Counted from the stretch's first letter, positions 26,169 to 35,872 are shown. The stretch is 64,000 nt of DNA from VRUE01 sp963728365 (GCA_963728365.1 CAVSJI010000002.1:124001-188000); one strand, 5' to 3'. Program-made: numbers and translations. Notes: generated by a model not told the origin, from the letters alone.

Positions 26169-26738
26169 GTGGTTCGGATCTACACCAAGAAGGGCGACGA
26201 CGGGACGACCTCGCTCTGGTACGGGGGGCGGGTGCCCAAGCACCACGGCCGGACCGAGGCCTACGGCTCGCTCGACGAGGCCTGCTCCGACCTCGGCGTG
26301 GCGCGCGCCCTATGCGACGCCGGCGAGGCGGAGCTGGCCGCCGACATCCTCCGTCTCCAGGACGACCTCTTCATCGCCGGCGCCGAGCTGGCGACCGCGC
26401 CCGAGGCGGCGGAGCGGCTGGAGGACGGGGTCAGCCGGGTCACCGAGGAGATGGTCGCCGAGCTCGAGCAGCGAATCGACCGCTACATGGACGAGGTCGA
26501 GCTGCCACCCCAGTTCGTGATCCCGGGCGGCAGCCGGCTCTCCGCCCAGCTCGACGTCGCACGCGCCGCGATCCGCCGCGCCGAGCGTCGCATCACCGCG
26601 CTCGCCGACGCCGGTGAGCTGGCCAGCGAGACCGTGATCCACTTCGTCAACCGAGCCTCCGACCTCGCCTACGCGATGGCCCGCTTCGCCGACGTCGACG
26701 ACCCGGTCCTCTTCGAGGGCCGCCGCCGCGAGCGATGA
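26169..26738 (+). CDS. PduO-type cob(I)alamin adenosyltransferase
   Basis: 189 aa from GTG 26169. The N-terminal YTKKGDDGTTSLWYGG is the ATP-binding motif; GSLDEACSDLGVAR, VIPGGSRLSAQLDVARAAIRRAERR (in parts) and FVNRASDLAYAMAR are the helical-bundle signatures of the PduO family. It transfers adenosyl from ATP to Co(I) cobalamin, making coenzyme B12. No corrinoid pathway genes lie nearby, so it probably serves salvage for B12-dependent enzymes encoded elsewhere. It overlaps the OsmC gene by 4 nt. Confidence 0.94.
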   Translation: MVRIYTKKGDDGTTSLWYGGRVPKHHGRTEAYGSLDEACSDLGVARALCDAGEAELAADILRLQDDLFIAGAELATAPEAAERLEDGVSRVTEEMVAELEQRIDRYMDEVELPPQFVIPGGSRLSAQLDVARAAIRRAERRITALADAGELASETVIHFVNRASDLAYAMARFADVDDPVLFEGRRRER

Positions 26739-27133
26739 AGGTCGTAGCCAAGCGCGTCGATGGGTACGCCCACGACGTCGAGATCGAGGGCGGCCACACG
26801 ATTCGCATCGACGAGCCGCCGGGCAAGGGCGGTGCCGACACCGGACCTGCCCCGACCCGCCTAGTCGCCGCCTCGCTCGCCGGCTGCGTCGCGGTCACGA
26901 TCGAGATGTACGCCGAGCGCAAGGGCTGGGACGTGGGCGCCATCGAGGTGGACGTCGAGGTCGAGTACGACGGGGTTGCGCCGCGATCCTTCGCGATCTC
27001 GCTCCACCTGCCCGCCGGTCTGAGCGACGAGCAGCGCCGGCGCCTGCTCGTGATCGCCGGCAAGTGCCCGGTGCACAAGGTGCTCGCCGGCGAGACGCCG
27101 GTCACCGTCTCCGACCGGGTCGAGTCGCTCTGA
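26735..27133 (+). CDS. OsmC family peroxiredoxin-like protein
   Basis: 132 aa. PAPTRLVAASLAGCVAVTIEMYAERKGW holds the first active Cys (near residue 50) in its LAGC context, and IAGKCPVHKVL carries the second Cys near residue 111, as in OsmC/Ohr-type thiol peroxidases that reduce organic hydroperoxides as dimers. It overlaps PduO by ATGA and the SDR gene by TGATG, so translation is coupled. Confidence 0.92.
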   Translation: MKVVAKRVDGYAHDVEIEGGHTIRIDEPPGKGGADTGPAPTRLVAASLAGCVAVTIEMYAERKGWDVGAIEVDVEVEYDGVAPRSFAISLHLPAGLSDEQRRRLLVIAGKCPVHKVLAGETPVTVSDRVESL

Positions 27134-27933
27134 TGGACCTCGGCCTCAAGGGGCGCGCCTGCGTCGTCACCGGAGCGAGCCGCGGGATCGGCGCCGCTAC
27201 GGCACGGCTGCTCTGCGCCGAGGGCGCCGCTGTGCTGCTCGTGGCGCGGGGTGAGGAGCGGCTGAGGGCCGTCGCCGAGGCGGCCGCCGAGGCCGGCGGC
27301 GCGACCGCCACCCTCGCCCTCGACGTCACCGACGCCGGCGCCGGCGAGCGCATGCTGGCAGCCGCGACCGAAGCCTTCGGCGGCCTCGACGTGCTGGTCA
27401 ACAACGCCGGCGCCGCCCAGTGGCGCGACCTCGACGACGTGCCCGAGGAGGACTGGCGCGCCCAGTACGAGCTCAGCGTGATCGCGCCGCTGCGGGCGAT
27501 GCGCGCCGCGATCCCGCCGATGGCCGCGCGCGGCTGGGGCCGGGTCGTCAACGTCTGCTCGACCGCCGGCAAGCGCCCCTCGGCGGCGATGCCCGAGTAC
27601 TCGGTGGCGAAGGCCGCCGAGCTCTCGCTCTCGCGCCTCTTCGCCGACCGCCACGCGGGCGACGGCGTGCTCGTCAACGCGATCTGCCCCGGCCCGGTGG
27701 AATCGGAGATGTGGATGGAGCCCGGCGGCCTGCTCGACCAGTCGCACGCGATGAGCGGCGCGGCCAGCCGCGAGGAGGCGCTCGCCGAAGCCGGCGCCAA
27801 GCGCCCGATCGGGCGCCTCGCCCAGGCCGAGGAGATCGCCGGGGCGATCGTCTTCCTCTGCTCCGAGCGCGCCTCCTACGTCAGCGGCGCGGCATGGTCC
27901 GTAGATGGCGGCACCGTGCAGGTGATCATTTGA
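27133..27933 (+). CDS. Short-chain dehydrogenase/reductase (SDR)
   Basis: 266 aa from ATG 27133, which overlaps the OsmC TGA; an earlier in-frame start would lie inside that gene. GASRGIGA near residue 16 binds the dinucleotide, NNAGAA near 91 is the structural motif, the catalytic Ser lies in NVCSTAGK, and Y...K is in PEYSVAKAAEL. CPGPVESEM and a C-terminal YVSGAAWSVDGG complete a classical SDR. The oxidised substrate is unknown; 3-oxoacyl-ACP reductase-like enzymes look similar. Confidence 0.92.
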   Translation: MDLGLKGRACVVTGASRGIGAATARLLCAEGAAVLLVARGEERLRAVAEAAAEAGGATATLALDVTDAGAGERMLAAATEAFGGLDVLVNNAGAAQWRDLDDVPEEDWRAQYELSVIAPLRAMRAAIPPMAARGWGRVVNVCSTAGKRPSAAMPEYSVAKAAELSLSRLFADRHAGDGVLVNAICPGPVESEMWMEPGGLLDQSHAMSGAASREEALAEAGAKRPIGRLAQAEEIAGAIVFLCSERASYVSGAAWSVDGGTVQVII

Positions 27934-27987
27934 GGACCCCCTGGGCCACTTTCCTACCCCTGGAGGGCAGGTAAGTCGCCCACCCCC

Positions 27988-28479
27988 ATTGACGCAGCGG
28001 TTCTCCTCCCCCTCTACGGCTGGCCCGACGACGAGCCCGGGCTGATCTTCACCGAGCGGCGCGCCGACCTGCGCCGCCACGCCGGCGAGATCTCATTCCC
28101 CGGCGGGCGCCGCGACCCCGCCGACCCCGACCTCGCCGCGACCGCGCTGCGCGAGGCCGAGGAGGAGATCGGCCTCGACCCGGCCGCGGTCGAGCTCGGC
28201 GAGGCGCTGCCGGCGACCAACACCTTCGTCACCGGCTACCGCATCCACCCCTTCGTCGGCCGCATCCCGCACCCGCGCGAGCTCGACCTGCGGCCCAGTC
28301 CGGCCGAGGTCGAGACCGTGCTCACCTACTCGCTCGCGGTGCTGCGCGAGAGCTACGCAATCCGCCGCCTGGTGCGCCGGGGCGTGCCGATCCACACCCC
28401 GACCTATGAGGTCGAAGGCCGGCTGATCTGGGGCGCGACCGCCCGAATCCTCGCCGACCTCCTCGACCGCGTCGGCTAG
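27988..28479 (+). CDS. NUDIX hydrolase, CoA-pyrophosphatase-like, apparent ATT start
   Basis: 163 aa if ATT 27988 initiates. The frame runs AAVLLPLYGW, LIFTERRADLRRHAGEISFPGG, and the Nudix box from GGRRDP to REAEEEIGL, with the RHAGEISFPGG signature of NudL-type CoA pyrophosphatases. It is in the same frame as the SDR stop at 27931-27933, and no ATG, GTG or TTG occurs before the Nudix box; the first GTG lies far inside the domain. ATT at 27988 gives the expected N-terminus. GGAGGG at 27962-27967 is 20 nt upstream, rather far. The end overlaps the convergent peroxiredoxin gene by 4 nt. Confidence 0.78.
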   Translation: MDAAVLLPLYGWPDDEPGLIFTERRADLRRHAGEISFPGGRRDPADPDLAATALREAEEEIGLDPAAVELGEALPATNTFVTGYRIHPFVGRIPHPRELDLRPSPAEVETVLTYSLAVLRESYAIRRLVRRGVPIHTPTYEVEGRLIWGATARILADLLDRVG

Positions 28480-29147
28480 ACCTTCTCCGCCTCGGACTGC
28501 GGCACTATCCGGATGTAGGGACGCGGCTCCTGCCAGCCGTCGGGGTAGAGCTCCTTCGCTTCGTCGTTGGAGACCGAGCCGGAGATGATCACGTCGTCGC
28601 CCTGCCGCCACTGGGCCGGCGTCGCCACCTTGTGCTTGGCGGTCAGCTGCAGCGAGTCGACCACGCGCAGCACCTCGTCGAAGTTGCGACCGGTGGTCAT
28701 CGGGTAGACGAGGATCAGTTTGATTTTCTTGTCGGGACCGATGACGAAGACGTTGCGGACCGTCTGGTTGTCGGCGGGAGTGCGATCCTCGACGCTGCCC
28801 GAGACGTCGGCTGGCAGCATCCCGTAGAGCCGCGCGACGTTGAAGTCATGGTCGCTGATGATCGGGTAGTTGGGAGCGGTGCCCTGCGTCTCCTCGATGT
28901 CCTTGGCCCACTCGCCGTGCCGGTCCAGCGGGTCGATCGAGAGGCCGATGATCTTCACCCCGCGCTTCGCGAACTCCGGCTCGATGCTCGCCATGTAGCC
29001 GAGCTCGGTCGTGCAGACCGGCGTGAAGTCCTTCGGGTGGGAGAAGAGCACTGCCCAGGAGTCGCCGATCCAGTCGTGGAACTTGATCCGGCCCTCGGTG
29101 GTGTCGGCCTCGAAATCGGGTGCTACGTCGCCAAGCTGCAGAGCCAT
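28476..29147 (-). CDS. 1-Cys peroxiredoxin (Prx6 type)
   Basis: 223 aa. The peroxidatic Cys45 lies in FTPVCTTELG, and the C-terminal extension (PADNQTVRNVFVIGPDKKIKL, YPMTTGRNFDEVLRV) is characteristic of Prx6-type enzymes; no resolving Cys is seen. It reduces hydrogen peroxide and lipid peroxides in the cytoplasm. Its stop overlaps the end of the NUDIX gene in convergent orientation. A 48-nt AT-richer gap upstream could hold a promoter shared by no other gene. Confidence 0.95.
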   Translation of the reverse strand: MALQLGDVAPDFEADTTEGRIKFHDWIGDSWAVLFSHPKDFTPVCTTELGYMASIEPEFAKRGVKIIGLSIDPLDRHGEWAKDIEETQGTAPNYPIISDHDFNVARLYGMLPADVSGSVEDRTPADNQTVRNVFVIGPDKKIKLILVYPMTTGRNFDEVLRVVDSLQLTAKHKVATPAQWRQGDDVIISGSVSNDEAKELYPDGWQEPRPYIRIVPQSEAEKV

Positions 29148-29195
29148 GAACCGTTCCTCCTCGCGTCTATCTCGATCAACGATTTACCTTAATCC

Positions 29196-29654
29196 CTATC
29201 CGAGTTTAGACATATCGACCTGCGAGCCGTCGCGGTCGGCGATCGCCACCGGAATGCGCCAGCGCTCGCCGGCGGCGCGGGCGATCTCCGTCCCTCCGGC
29301 GAGGATCGTCGGATCGACCGAGCCGGTCGCCTCGTAGACGAAGCGACGCACCGGTGTTTCCACCAAGTGTTCGAGGAAGCGCTCAAGGCGCGATCCGTGG
29401 ATGGCGGCGAGGTTCTCGGCTTCGCCGCTCGCCGAGCCGAGCAGCCAGTGGACGACGGCGACGTCGGCGACAAGCTCCAGCAGCGTCGCCGGTCGGTCGG
29501 GGTCGGCGAGCGCGGGCTCGATCCCAGCCGCCTCGATCGCGGCCAGACCCGCCTCGCGCCGGCTCGTCCCCCGCACCGCCCACCCGTCGTCCAGCAGGCT
29601 TCGCCCAAGCTCGCGCCCGCGGCAGCCGCAGCCGACGATCAGCGCCCGCGCCAA
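29196..29654 (-). CDS. NAD(P)-binding Rossmann-fold protein, short
   Basis: 152 aa from TTG 29654. The first strand ARALIVGCGCRGRELGRSLL is a GxGxxG-type dinucleotide site with Cys insertions, followed by VRGTSRREAGLAAIEAAGIEP, VADVAVVHWLLGSA and FVYEATGSVD: an atypical or extended SDR (epimerase-like) N-terminal half. It is shorter than most such reductases and lacks an obvious YxxxK. It starts one base after the upstream gene's stop and is probably co-transcribed with it. Confidence 0.75.
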   Translation of the reverse strand: MARALIVGCGCRGRELGRSLLDDGWAVRGTSRREAGLAAIEAAGIEPALADPDRPATLLELVADVAVVHWLLGSASGEAENLAAIHGSRLERFLEHLVETPVRRFVYEATGSVDPTILAGGTEIARAAGERWRIPVAIADRDGSQVDMSKLG

Positions 29655-29655
29655 C

Positions 29656-29949
29656 TCAGGTTGCCTCGAAGCCCCGCCGTCGGCGCAGCTTCTCCAGCTC
29701 CTCGGCCTCGACCTCGGCGCGCAGCTCCTGCTCGCTGCGCTCCTCCGCCCCGCGGCGGCGGCGCATCTCGTTCTGCGCCGCGAGCATCTGCTGCACGTCG
29801 TCGACCTCGTTCTGCGCCTCGACTTCCGGCGAGCGGGTCGGCTTCCAGTCGAGCAGCTCGGCGTTGCTGCCAGTGTAGAAATAGTCGATCAGGAAGAGGA
29901 CGCCGACGATCACCAGCACCATCCCGACTGTGCCAAGGACGAAGTACAC
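29656..29949 (-). CDS. Single-TM coiled-coil protein, 97 aa
   Basis: GTG 29949 was chosen because the membrane helix YFVLGTVGMVLVIVGVLFL then starts right at the N-terminus; a longer start adds a basic stretch. A long charged helix follows (EVEAQNEVDDVQQMLAAQ, RAEVEAEELEKLRRRR) that should form a cytoplasmic coiled coil. No family recognised. Divergent from the thiolase gene. Confidence 0.68.
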   Translation of the reverse strand: MYFVLGTVGMVLVIVGVLFLIDYFYTGSNAELLDWKPTRSPEVEAQNEVDDVQQMLAAQNEMRRRRGAEERSEQELRAEVEAEELEKLRRRRGFEAT

Positions 29950-29995
29950 GGCCCTAGGATACGCGCGCCGCATCCGTCCCCTTTAATGCCCGGTT

Positions 29996-31198
<1,203 letters not shown>

Positions 31199-31210
31199 GC
31201 ACCCCCAAGT

Positions 31211-31263
31211 GCGAACTGCATCAACTTCTCCCTCCGGCAGGTAGAGAAGTTGATGCAGTTCGC
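31211..31263. repeat. Perfect 20-bp inverted repeat, 13-nt loop
   Basis: The arms 31211-31230 and 31244-31263 are exact reverse complements (GCGAACTGCATCAACTTCTC on the left). The spacer can form three more pairs (CCT/AGG). It lies just after the thiolase stop and before the aminotransferase start, without a T-run, so it may be a Rho-assisted terminator, an RNA processing hairpin or a protein-binding palindrome. Confidence 0.8.
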
Positions 31264-31297
31264 GCTCGAAGCGTCTGAGGTAGCCTCGCGCGTCGAG

Positions 31298-32089
31298 ATG
31301 GCGACTGAGTTGAGAGAGCTGGCCAGCGTGGACGGGCGGATTACGGCTACCGCCGAGGCGGTGGTGCCGCTCAAGGACGATGGGCTCTACCGGGGGGATG
31401 GGGCGTTTGAGGTGATCCGGCTGTACGGCGGGACGCCGTTCGCGCTTGGCGACCACCTCGACCGACTGGGGCGCTCCGCCACCGCAATCGAGCTCGAGTT
31501 CGACCGGGCTGCCCTCGAAGCCGAGATCGACGCGCTGCTCGCGGAGCTGGGCAACGCCGACGGGCAGCTGCGACTGATCGTCACCCGCGGCGGTCGCCGC
31601 CTGGCGATGACCGAGTCGATCCCGGCGCACGCCGGGACCGTGAGCGTCGCCACGGTCACCTACTGCCCGAGCGTAATCCTCAACGGGGTCAAGTCGCTCT
31701 CCTACGCGGCCAACATGCAGTCGACCCGGCTCGCCAGGGCCCAGGGCGCCGACGAGGCCGTCCTCGTCACGCCCGACGGCACCGTGCTCGAGCCGCCGAC
31801 CTCCTCGATCTTCTGGGTCTCCCCGCAGGGCGCCCTGCGCACGCCGGCGCTCGACAACGGCCTGCTCGAGTCGATCACCCGCGATCGGCTCGTCAGGGCG
31901 CTGCACGTCGAAGAGGGTGCCTGGCCGGTCGCCGACCTGCGCGCCGCCCGCGAGGCCTTTCTCGCCTCGACCACGCGTGAGATCCAGTCCGTATCCGCAA
32001 TCGACCGCGCCGCGCTGCCTGCGGCGCCCGGCCCCCGCACCCGCGAGGCGCAGGATGCCTTCGCGGCAACGCTCGGAAAGGAGCTTTGA
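31298..32089 (+). CDS. Class IV PLP aminotransferase (IlvE/PabC-like)
   Basis: 263 aa from ATG 31298; an ATG at 31250 lies inside the hairpin and adds non-conserved residues. DDGLYRGDGAFEVIRLYGG is the start of fold-type IV enzymes, Lys132 in GVKSLSYAANM binds PLP, and EPPTSSIFWV is the C-terminal phosphate region. It could be branched-chain aminotransferase, D-amino acid aminotransferase or aminodeoxychorismate lyase; sequence alone does not decide. The neighbouring acyl-CoA dehydrogenase suggests branched-chain amino acid use. Confidence 0.88.
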   Translation: MATELRELASVDGRITATAEAVVPLKDDGLYRGDGAFEVIRLYGGTPFALGDHLDRLGRSATAIELEFDRAALEAEIDALLAELGNADGQLRLIVTRGGRRLAMTESIPAHAGTVSVATVTYCPSVILNGVKSLSYAANMQSTRLARAQGADEAVLVTPDGTVLEPPTSSIFWVSPQGALRTPALDNGLLESITRDRLVRALHVEEGAWPVADLRAAREAFLASTTREIQSVSAIDRAALPAAPGPRTREAQDAFAATLGKEL

Positions 32090-32091
32090 CC

Positions 32092-33261
32092 TTGGACTTC
32101 CAGTTGACCGACGAGCAGCGCCTGATCTCCGAAACCGCGCGCGAATTCGCCGACAAGGAGATCACGCCGCGCGTCAAGGAGAACGACCGCGCCGCCCGCT
32201 TCGACCGCGAGCTGGCGAGCAAGCTGGGCGAGGTCGGCTACCTCGGCGCCCCGGTTGCCGAAGCGTACGGGGGGCGCGGCCTCGATTACATCGGCTACGG
32301 GCTGATCGTCGAGCAGGTCGGCCGCGCCGACTCCTCCGCCCGCACGGTCGTCTCGGTGCAGACCTCGCTGGTCGCCGGCTCGATCGAGAGGTGGGGCACC
32401 GAGGAGCAGAAGCAGCGCTGGCTGCCCCGCATGTGCTCGGGCGAGGCGCTTGGCTGCTTCGGCCTGACCGAGCCCGACACCGGCTCGGACGCCGCCAACC
32501 TGCGGACCCGGGCGACCAAGACCGACGGCGGCTGGTCGATCAGCGGCCAGAAGATGTGGATCAGCCTCGCCAACTTCTCCGAGGTGGCGCTGATCTTCGC
32601 CCAGACCGACCCCGAGAAGAAGCACAAGGGCCTCGCCTGCTTCCTCGTCCCCACCGAGAGCGAGGGCTTCACCACGCAGGAGATCCACGGCAAGCTCGGC
32701 CTGCGCTCCTCCGACACCGGCGAGATCTCGCTCGACAACGTCGAGGTGCCCGACGACGCGATGCTCGGCGAGATCGGCGACGGCTTCAAGGTCGCGATGA
32801 GCGCCCTCGACAACGGCCGCTACAGCGTCGCCGCGGGCTGCGTCGGCATCTGCGAAGGCTGCGTCGAAGCCTCGGTCGCCTACGCCAAGGAGCGCAAGCA
32901 GTTCGGCGTGCCGCTGGCCCGCTTCCAGCTGGTCCAGGAGATGATCGCCGAGATGATCCTCAAGCGCGACGCCTCGCGGATGCTGGTCTACCGGGCCGGC
33001 GTGCTCAAGGACGAAAAGAAGCCGAACACGACCGAGACCTCGGTGGCGAAGCTCTACGCGACCGAGTCGGCGGTCGAATGCGCCAACCTGGCGATCCAGG
33101 TCCACGGCGGCTCGGGCTACGTCGACGACTACCCGGTCGAGCGCTACCTGCGCGACGCTCGCGTCACCACCCTGTACGAGGGCACCTCGCAGATCCAGAA
33201 GCTGATCATCGGCCGGGCCGCAACCGGGATCAACGCGATGACACCAATGGTGATCGAGTAG
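32092..33261 (+). CDS. Acyl-CoA dehydrogenase
   Basis: 389 aa from TTG 32092, preferred over TTG 32086 because GGAAAGGAG lies 8 nt upstream of it. FGLTEPDTGSDAANL binds FAD, WISLANFSEVALIFA is the middle beta domain, and the catalytic Glu near 362 lies in LYEGTSQIQ, the short/branched-chain position. The C-terminal QVHGGSGYVDDYPVERYLRDAR (in parts) completes the family pattern. It forms trans-2-enoyl-CoA and passes electrons to ETF. It is directly followed by enoyl-CoA hydratase. Confidence 0.95.
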   Translation: MDFQLTDEQRLISETAREFADKEITPRVKENDRAARFDRELASKLGEVGYLGAPVAEAYGGRGLDYIGYGLIVEQVGRADSSARTVVSVQTSLVAGSIERWGTEEQKQRWLPRMCSGEALGCFGLTEPDTGSDAANLRTRATKTDGGWSISGQKMWISLANFSEVALIFAQTDPEKKHKGLACFLVPTESEGFTTQEIHGKLGLRSSDTGEISLDNVEVPDDAMLGEIGDGFKVAMSALDNGRYSVAAGCVGICEGCVEASVAYAKERKQFGVPLARFQLVQEMIAEMILKRDASRMLVYRAGVLKDEKKPNTTETSVAKLYATESAVECANLAIQVHGGSGYVDDYPVERYLRDARVTTLYEGTSQIQKLIIGRAATGINAMTPMVIE

Positions 33262-33263
33262 GC

Positions 33264-34034
33264 GTGTCGGAGCTGGTCGAGACCTCGCGCGACGGCAACG
33301 TCGCCGTGCTCCGCCTCAACCGGCCCGAGGCGCGCAACGCCCTCTCGCCGGAGGTGATGGAGGAGCTGGCGAGCACGCTGGAGCGACTCGATCCCGACCC
33401 GGAGGTGCGCTGCGTGGTGATCGCAGGCTCCGAGAAGGTCTTCGCCGCCGGCGCCGACATCCGGGCGATGGCCGAGCGCAGCTTCGCCGAGGCGCTGCGC
33501 CACCCCGCCGCCGCCTTCTGGAAGCGGTTGGCGGCAATCAAGACGCCGCTGGTCGCCGCGGTCTCCGGCTACGCCCTGGGTGGTGGCTGCGAGCTGGCAC
33601 TGGCCTGCGACATGATCGTCGCCGCCGAGGGCGCGAGGTTCGGCCAGCCCGAGATCAACCTGGGAATCATCCCCGGCGGCGGCGGGACCCAGCGCTTGGC
33701 GCGGGTGCTCGGCAAGCAGCGGGCGATGGAGCTAGTCCTCACCGGCAGGCGCTTCACCGCCGCCGAGGCGCAGGCGATGGGCCTGGTCAACCGGGTCGTC
33801 CCCGACGACGCGTGGTTGGAGGAGGCGATGGCGCTCGCCCGCGAGATCGCGGAGAAGCCCCCGATCGCCTCCCGACTCGCCAAGCAGGCGGTGCTCGCCG
33901 CCGAGGAGACCGCCCTCGCTGCCGGGCTAGAGAACGAGCGCCGCCTATACGAGCTGGCAATGGCAACCGAGGACCGCAAGGAGGGCATGCGCGCCTTCCT
34001 AGACAAGCGCGACCCCAACTTCGAAGGCAAGTAG
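33264..34034 (+). CDS. Enoyl-CoA hydratase
   Basis: 256 aa from GTG 33264. The crotonase oxyanion segment FAAGADIRAM, catalytic Glu in GGGCELALACD, second Glu in FGQPEINLGIIPGGGGTQRL and the C-terminal helices (NERRLYELAMATEDRKEGMRAF) mark a full enoyl-CoA hydratase. It hydrates the product of the upstream dehydrogenase to 3-hydroxyacyl-CoA. Separated from that gene by 2 nt. Confidence 0.95.
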   Translation: MSELVETSRDGNVAVLRLNRPEARNALSPEVMEELASTLERLDPDPEVRCVVIAGSEKVFAAGADIRAMAERSFAEALRHPAAAFWKRLAAIKTPLVAAVSGYALGGGCELALACDMIVAAEGARFGQPEINLGIIPGGGGTQRLARVLGKQRAMELVLTGRRFTAAEAQAMGLVNRVVPDDAWLEEAMALAREIAEKPPIASRLAKQAVLAAEETALAAGLENERRLYELAMATEDRKEGMRAFLDKRDPNFEGK

Positions 34035-34044
34035 GAAGCCGGGG

Positions 34045-34093
34045 GCCGACGGGCCGATATGTCAAGTATGCCTTTACATATCGGCCCGTCGGC
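34045..34093. repeat. Perfect 18-bp inverted repeat, 13-nt loop
   Basis: The arms 34045-34062 and 34076-34093 are exact reverse complements (GCCGACGGGCCGATATGT on the left). Arm length and 13-nt loop match the element at 31211-31263, but the sequence is unrelated. It occupies the gap after the enoyl-CoA hydratase gene and covers the upstream ATG of the next gene. Confidence 0.8.
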
Positions 34094-34097
34094 GGCC

Positions 34098-35306
34098 GTG
34101 TCGCGGGTGGGGGTCGTGGGGGCAGGGACCATGGGGGCGGGAATTGCGCAGATCGCGGCCCTTGGCGGCTACGAGACGCGCCTGCACGATCCGGTGCCCG
34201 AGGCGCTCGACACCGGGGTTGAGCGGCTTCGGGGAGCACTTGCCAAGGGCGCCGCGAAGGGACGTTGGAGCGAAGCTGAAGCAGAAGAGGCCGCTGGAAG
34301 GGTTGCCGCGGCGCCGGCCATCGCCGACCTGGCCGGCTGCGACCTGGTGATCGAGGCGGCACCGGAGGATCTCGAGCTGAAGCGCGGGCTGTTCGCGGCC
34401 CTGGCCGAGGCCTGCGGGCCCGAGGCGGTCCTCGCCACCAACACCTCCTCCCTGCCGGTCGCCGCGATCGCCGCCGAGATCCCCCACCGCGAGCGGGTCG
34501 TGGGCATGCACTTCTTCAATCCGCCGGCGCTGATGAAGCTGGTCGAGGTCGTCGCCACCGCCGAGTCCTCACCCGCAGCGCTCGACGCCACCACCGAGGT
34601 CGGAGAGCGCATGGGCCGCACGCCGATCCGCGCCAAGGACAGCCCGGGCTTCCTCGCCAACCGCCTCGCCCGCCCCTTCAGCCTCGAGTCGCTGCGGATG
34701 CTCGCCGCCGGCGTCGCCGACGCCCAGACGATCGACCGCGTCTGCCGCGCGCTCGGCTTCCGCATGGGACCCTTCGAGCTGATCGACCTGATCGGCCTCG
34801 ACGTCAACCTCAGCGTCGCCCGCTCCTTCTACGCCCAGGGCGGCGAGCCGGCCCGCTGGCGCCCGAGCGCGATCCAGGAAGCGATGGTCGCCAAGGGCGA
34901 GCTCGGGCGCAAGAGCGGCCGCGGCTTCTACGACTACAGCGACCCGCCGCCCCTCGTCTCCCCCGTGCCCTCGCACCAGGTGGCGCGGGAGCGGGACGGC
35001 GAGCCCGAGGAGCTGACGCTGGACCCCGAGGCGCTGGCGGCGATTCACTCCGCCGCTCCCAGGATCATTCCCCGCCTCCTCGCCCAAATCGCCAACGAGG
35101 CAGGCTTCGCCCGCGAAGAGGAGATCGGCTCCCCCGACGACATGGACACCGCGATGCGACTCGGCTTCAACTGGCCACAGGGACCGATCGAGCTCACTGC
35201 CCTGATCGGTCCCGGCCGCGTCGTCGAGCTGCTCGAAGCGCTGCGCGCCAAGCACGGCGACGCCTACGCCCCCGCTCCCCGGCTGCTCGCCGAGGCGGGG
35301 CAGTAG
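34098..35306 (+). CDS. 3-hydroxyacyl-CoA dehydrogenase
   Basis: 402 aa from GTG 34098, which puts the NAD site VGVVGAGTMGAGIAQ at the very N-terminus. ATG 34059 or 34068 are alternatives but lie inside the palindrome. The catalytic His is in GMHFFNPP, and the first C-terminal domain begins KDSPGFLANRL. An extra 100 residues contain a second 3HCDH-like domain (GFNWPQGPIELTALIGPGRV), as in PaaH-type enzymes. It oxidises the hydratase product, and with the thiolase completes a beta-oxidation set. Confidence 0.92.
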   Translation: MSRVGVVGAGTMGAGIAQIAALGGYETRLHDPVPEALDTGVERLRGALAKGAAKGRWSEAEAEEAAGRVAAAPAIADLAGCDLVIEAAPEDLELKRGLFAALAEACGPEAVLATNTSSLPVAAIAAEIPHRERVVGMHFFNPPALMKLVEVVATAESSPAALDATTEVGERMGRTPIRAKDSPGFLANRLARPFSLESLRMLAAGVADAQTIDRVCRALGFRMGPFELIDLIGLDVNLSVARSFYAQGGEPARWRPSAIQEAMVAKGELGRKSGRGFYDYSDPPPLVSPVPSHQVARERDGEPEELTLDPEALAAIHSAAPRIIPRLLAQIANEAGFAREEEIGSPDDMDTAMRLGFNWPQGPIELTALIGPGRVVELLEALRAKHGDAYAPAPRLLAEAGQ

Positions 35307-35389
35307 CGCCGGGATCGAGTCGCGCTCAACGGGACAGCCGGAACATCAGCTGGCACGGTGGCGCCGCCGCATTCTGCAAGGCTGGGGGG

Positions 35390-35872
35390 ATGAACGAGAG
35401 CGAAACCGGCGGCGAGCCGATAACCGAGCAGGGGCTGATCGAACTCCGCGAGGAAATCGAGAGCCTGGAAACCGAGGGTCGCACGACGATGGCGGAGCGG
35501 ATCAAAGTGGCGCGCGAGGAAGGCGACCTCAAGGAGAACGCCGAGTATCACATCGCCAAGGAGGATCAGGCCCACCTCGAGACCAAGATCAAGCGCCTGC
35601 GCGAGCGCCTGCGCACGGCGGTCGTGGTCGAGGTCGACGGCAACGCGGACAGCTTCGCATTCGGCCGCACCGCCGAGGTCCTCGACGAGTCCAAGGGCGA
35701 GACCAACACCTGGACCCTGGTCGGCTCAACCGAAGCCAACCTCGCCGACGGCCGCCTCTCAGCCGAGTCCCCCATCGGCCGCGCCCTGCTCGACGCCAAG
35801 GTCAACGACCCAATCGAAATCGAGACCCCGAAAGGCTCCCGGACCTTTGTAGTGCAGAAGTTGGTCGGCTGA
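35390..35872 (+). CDS. greA: Transcription elongation factor GreA
   Basis: 160 aa. The N-terminal coiled coil carries the acidic tip EEGDLKENAEY (residues about 43-53), whose Asp and Glu coordinate magnesium in the polymerase secondary channel. The C-terminal FKBP-like domain ends with ESPIGRALLDAKVNDPIEI and FVVQKLV. It rescues backtracked RNA polymerase. Single gene with its own 83-nt leader. Confidence 0.96.
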   Translation: MNESETGGEPITEQGLIELREEIESLETEGRTTMAERIKVAREEGDLKENAEYHIAKEDQAHLETKIKRLRERLRTAVVVEVDGNADSFAFGRTAEVLDESKGETNTWTLVGSTEANLADGRLSAESPIGRALLDAKVNDPIEIETPKGSRTFVVQKLVG

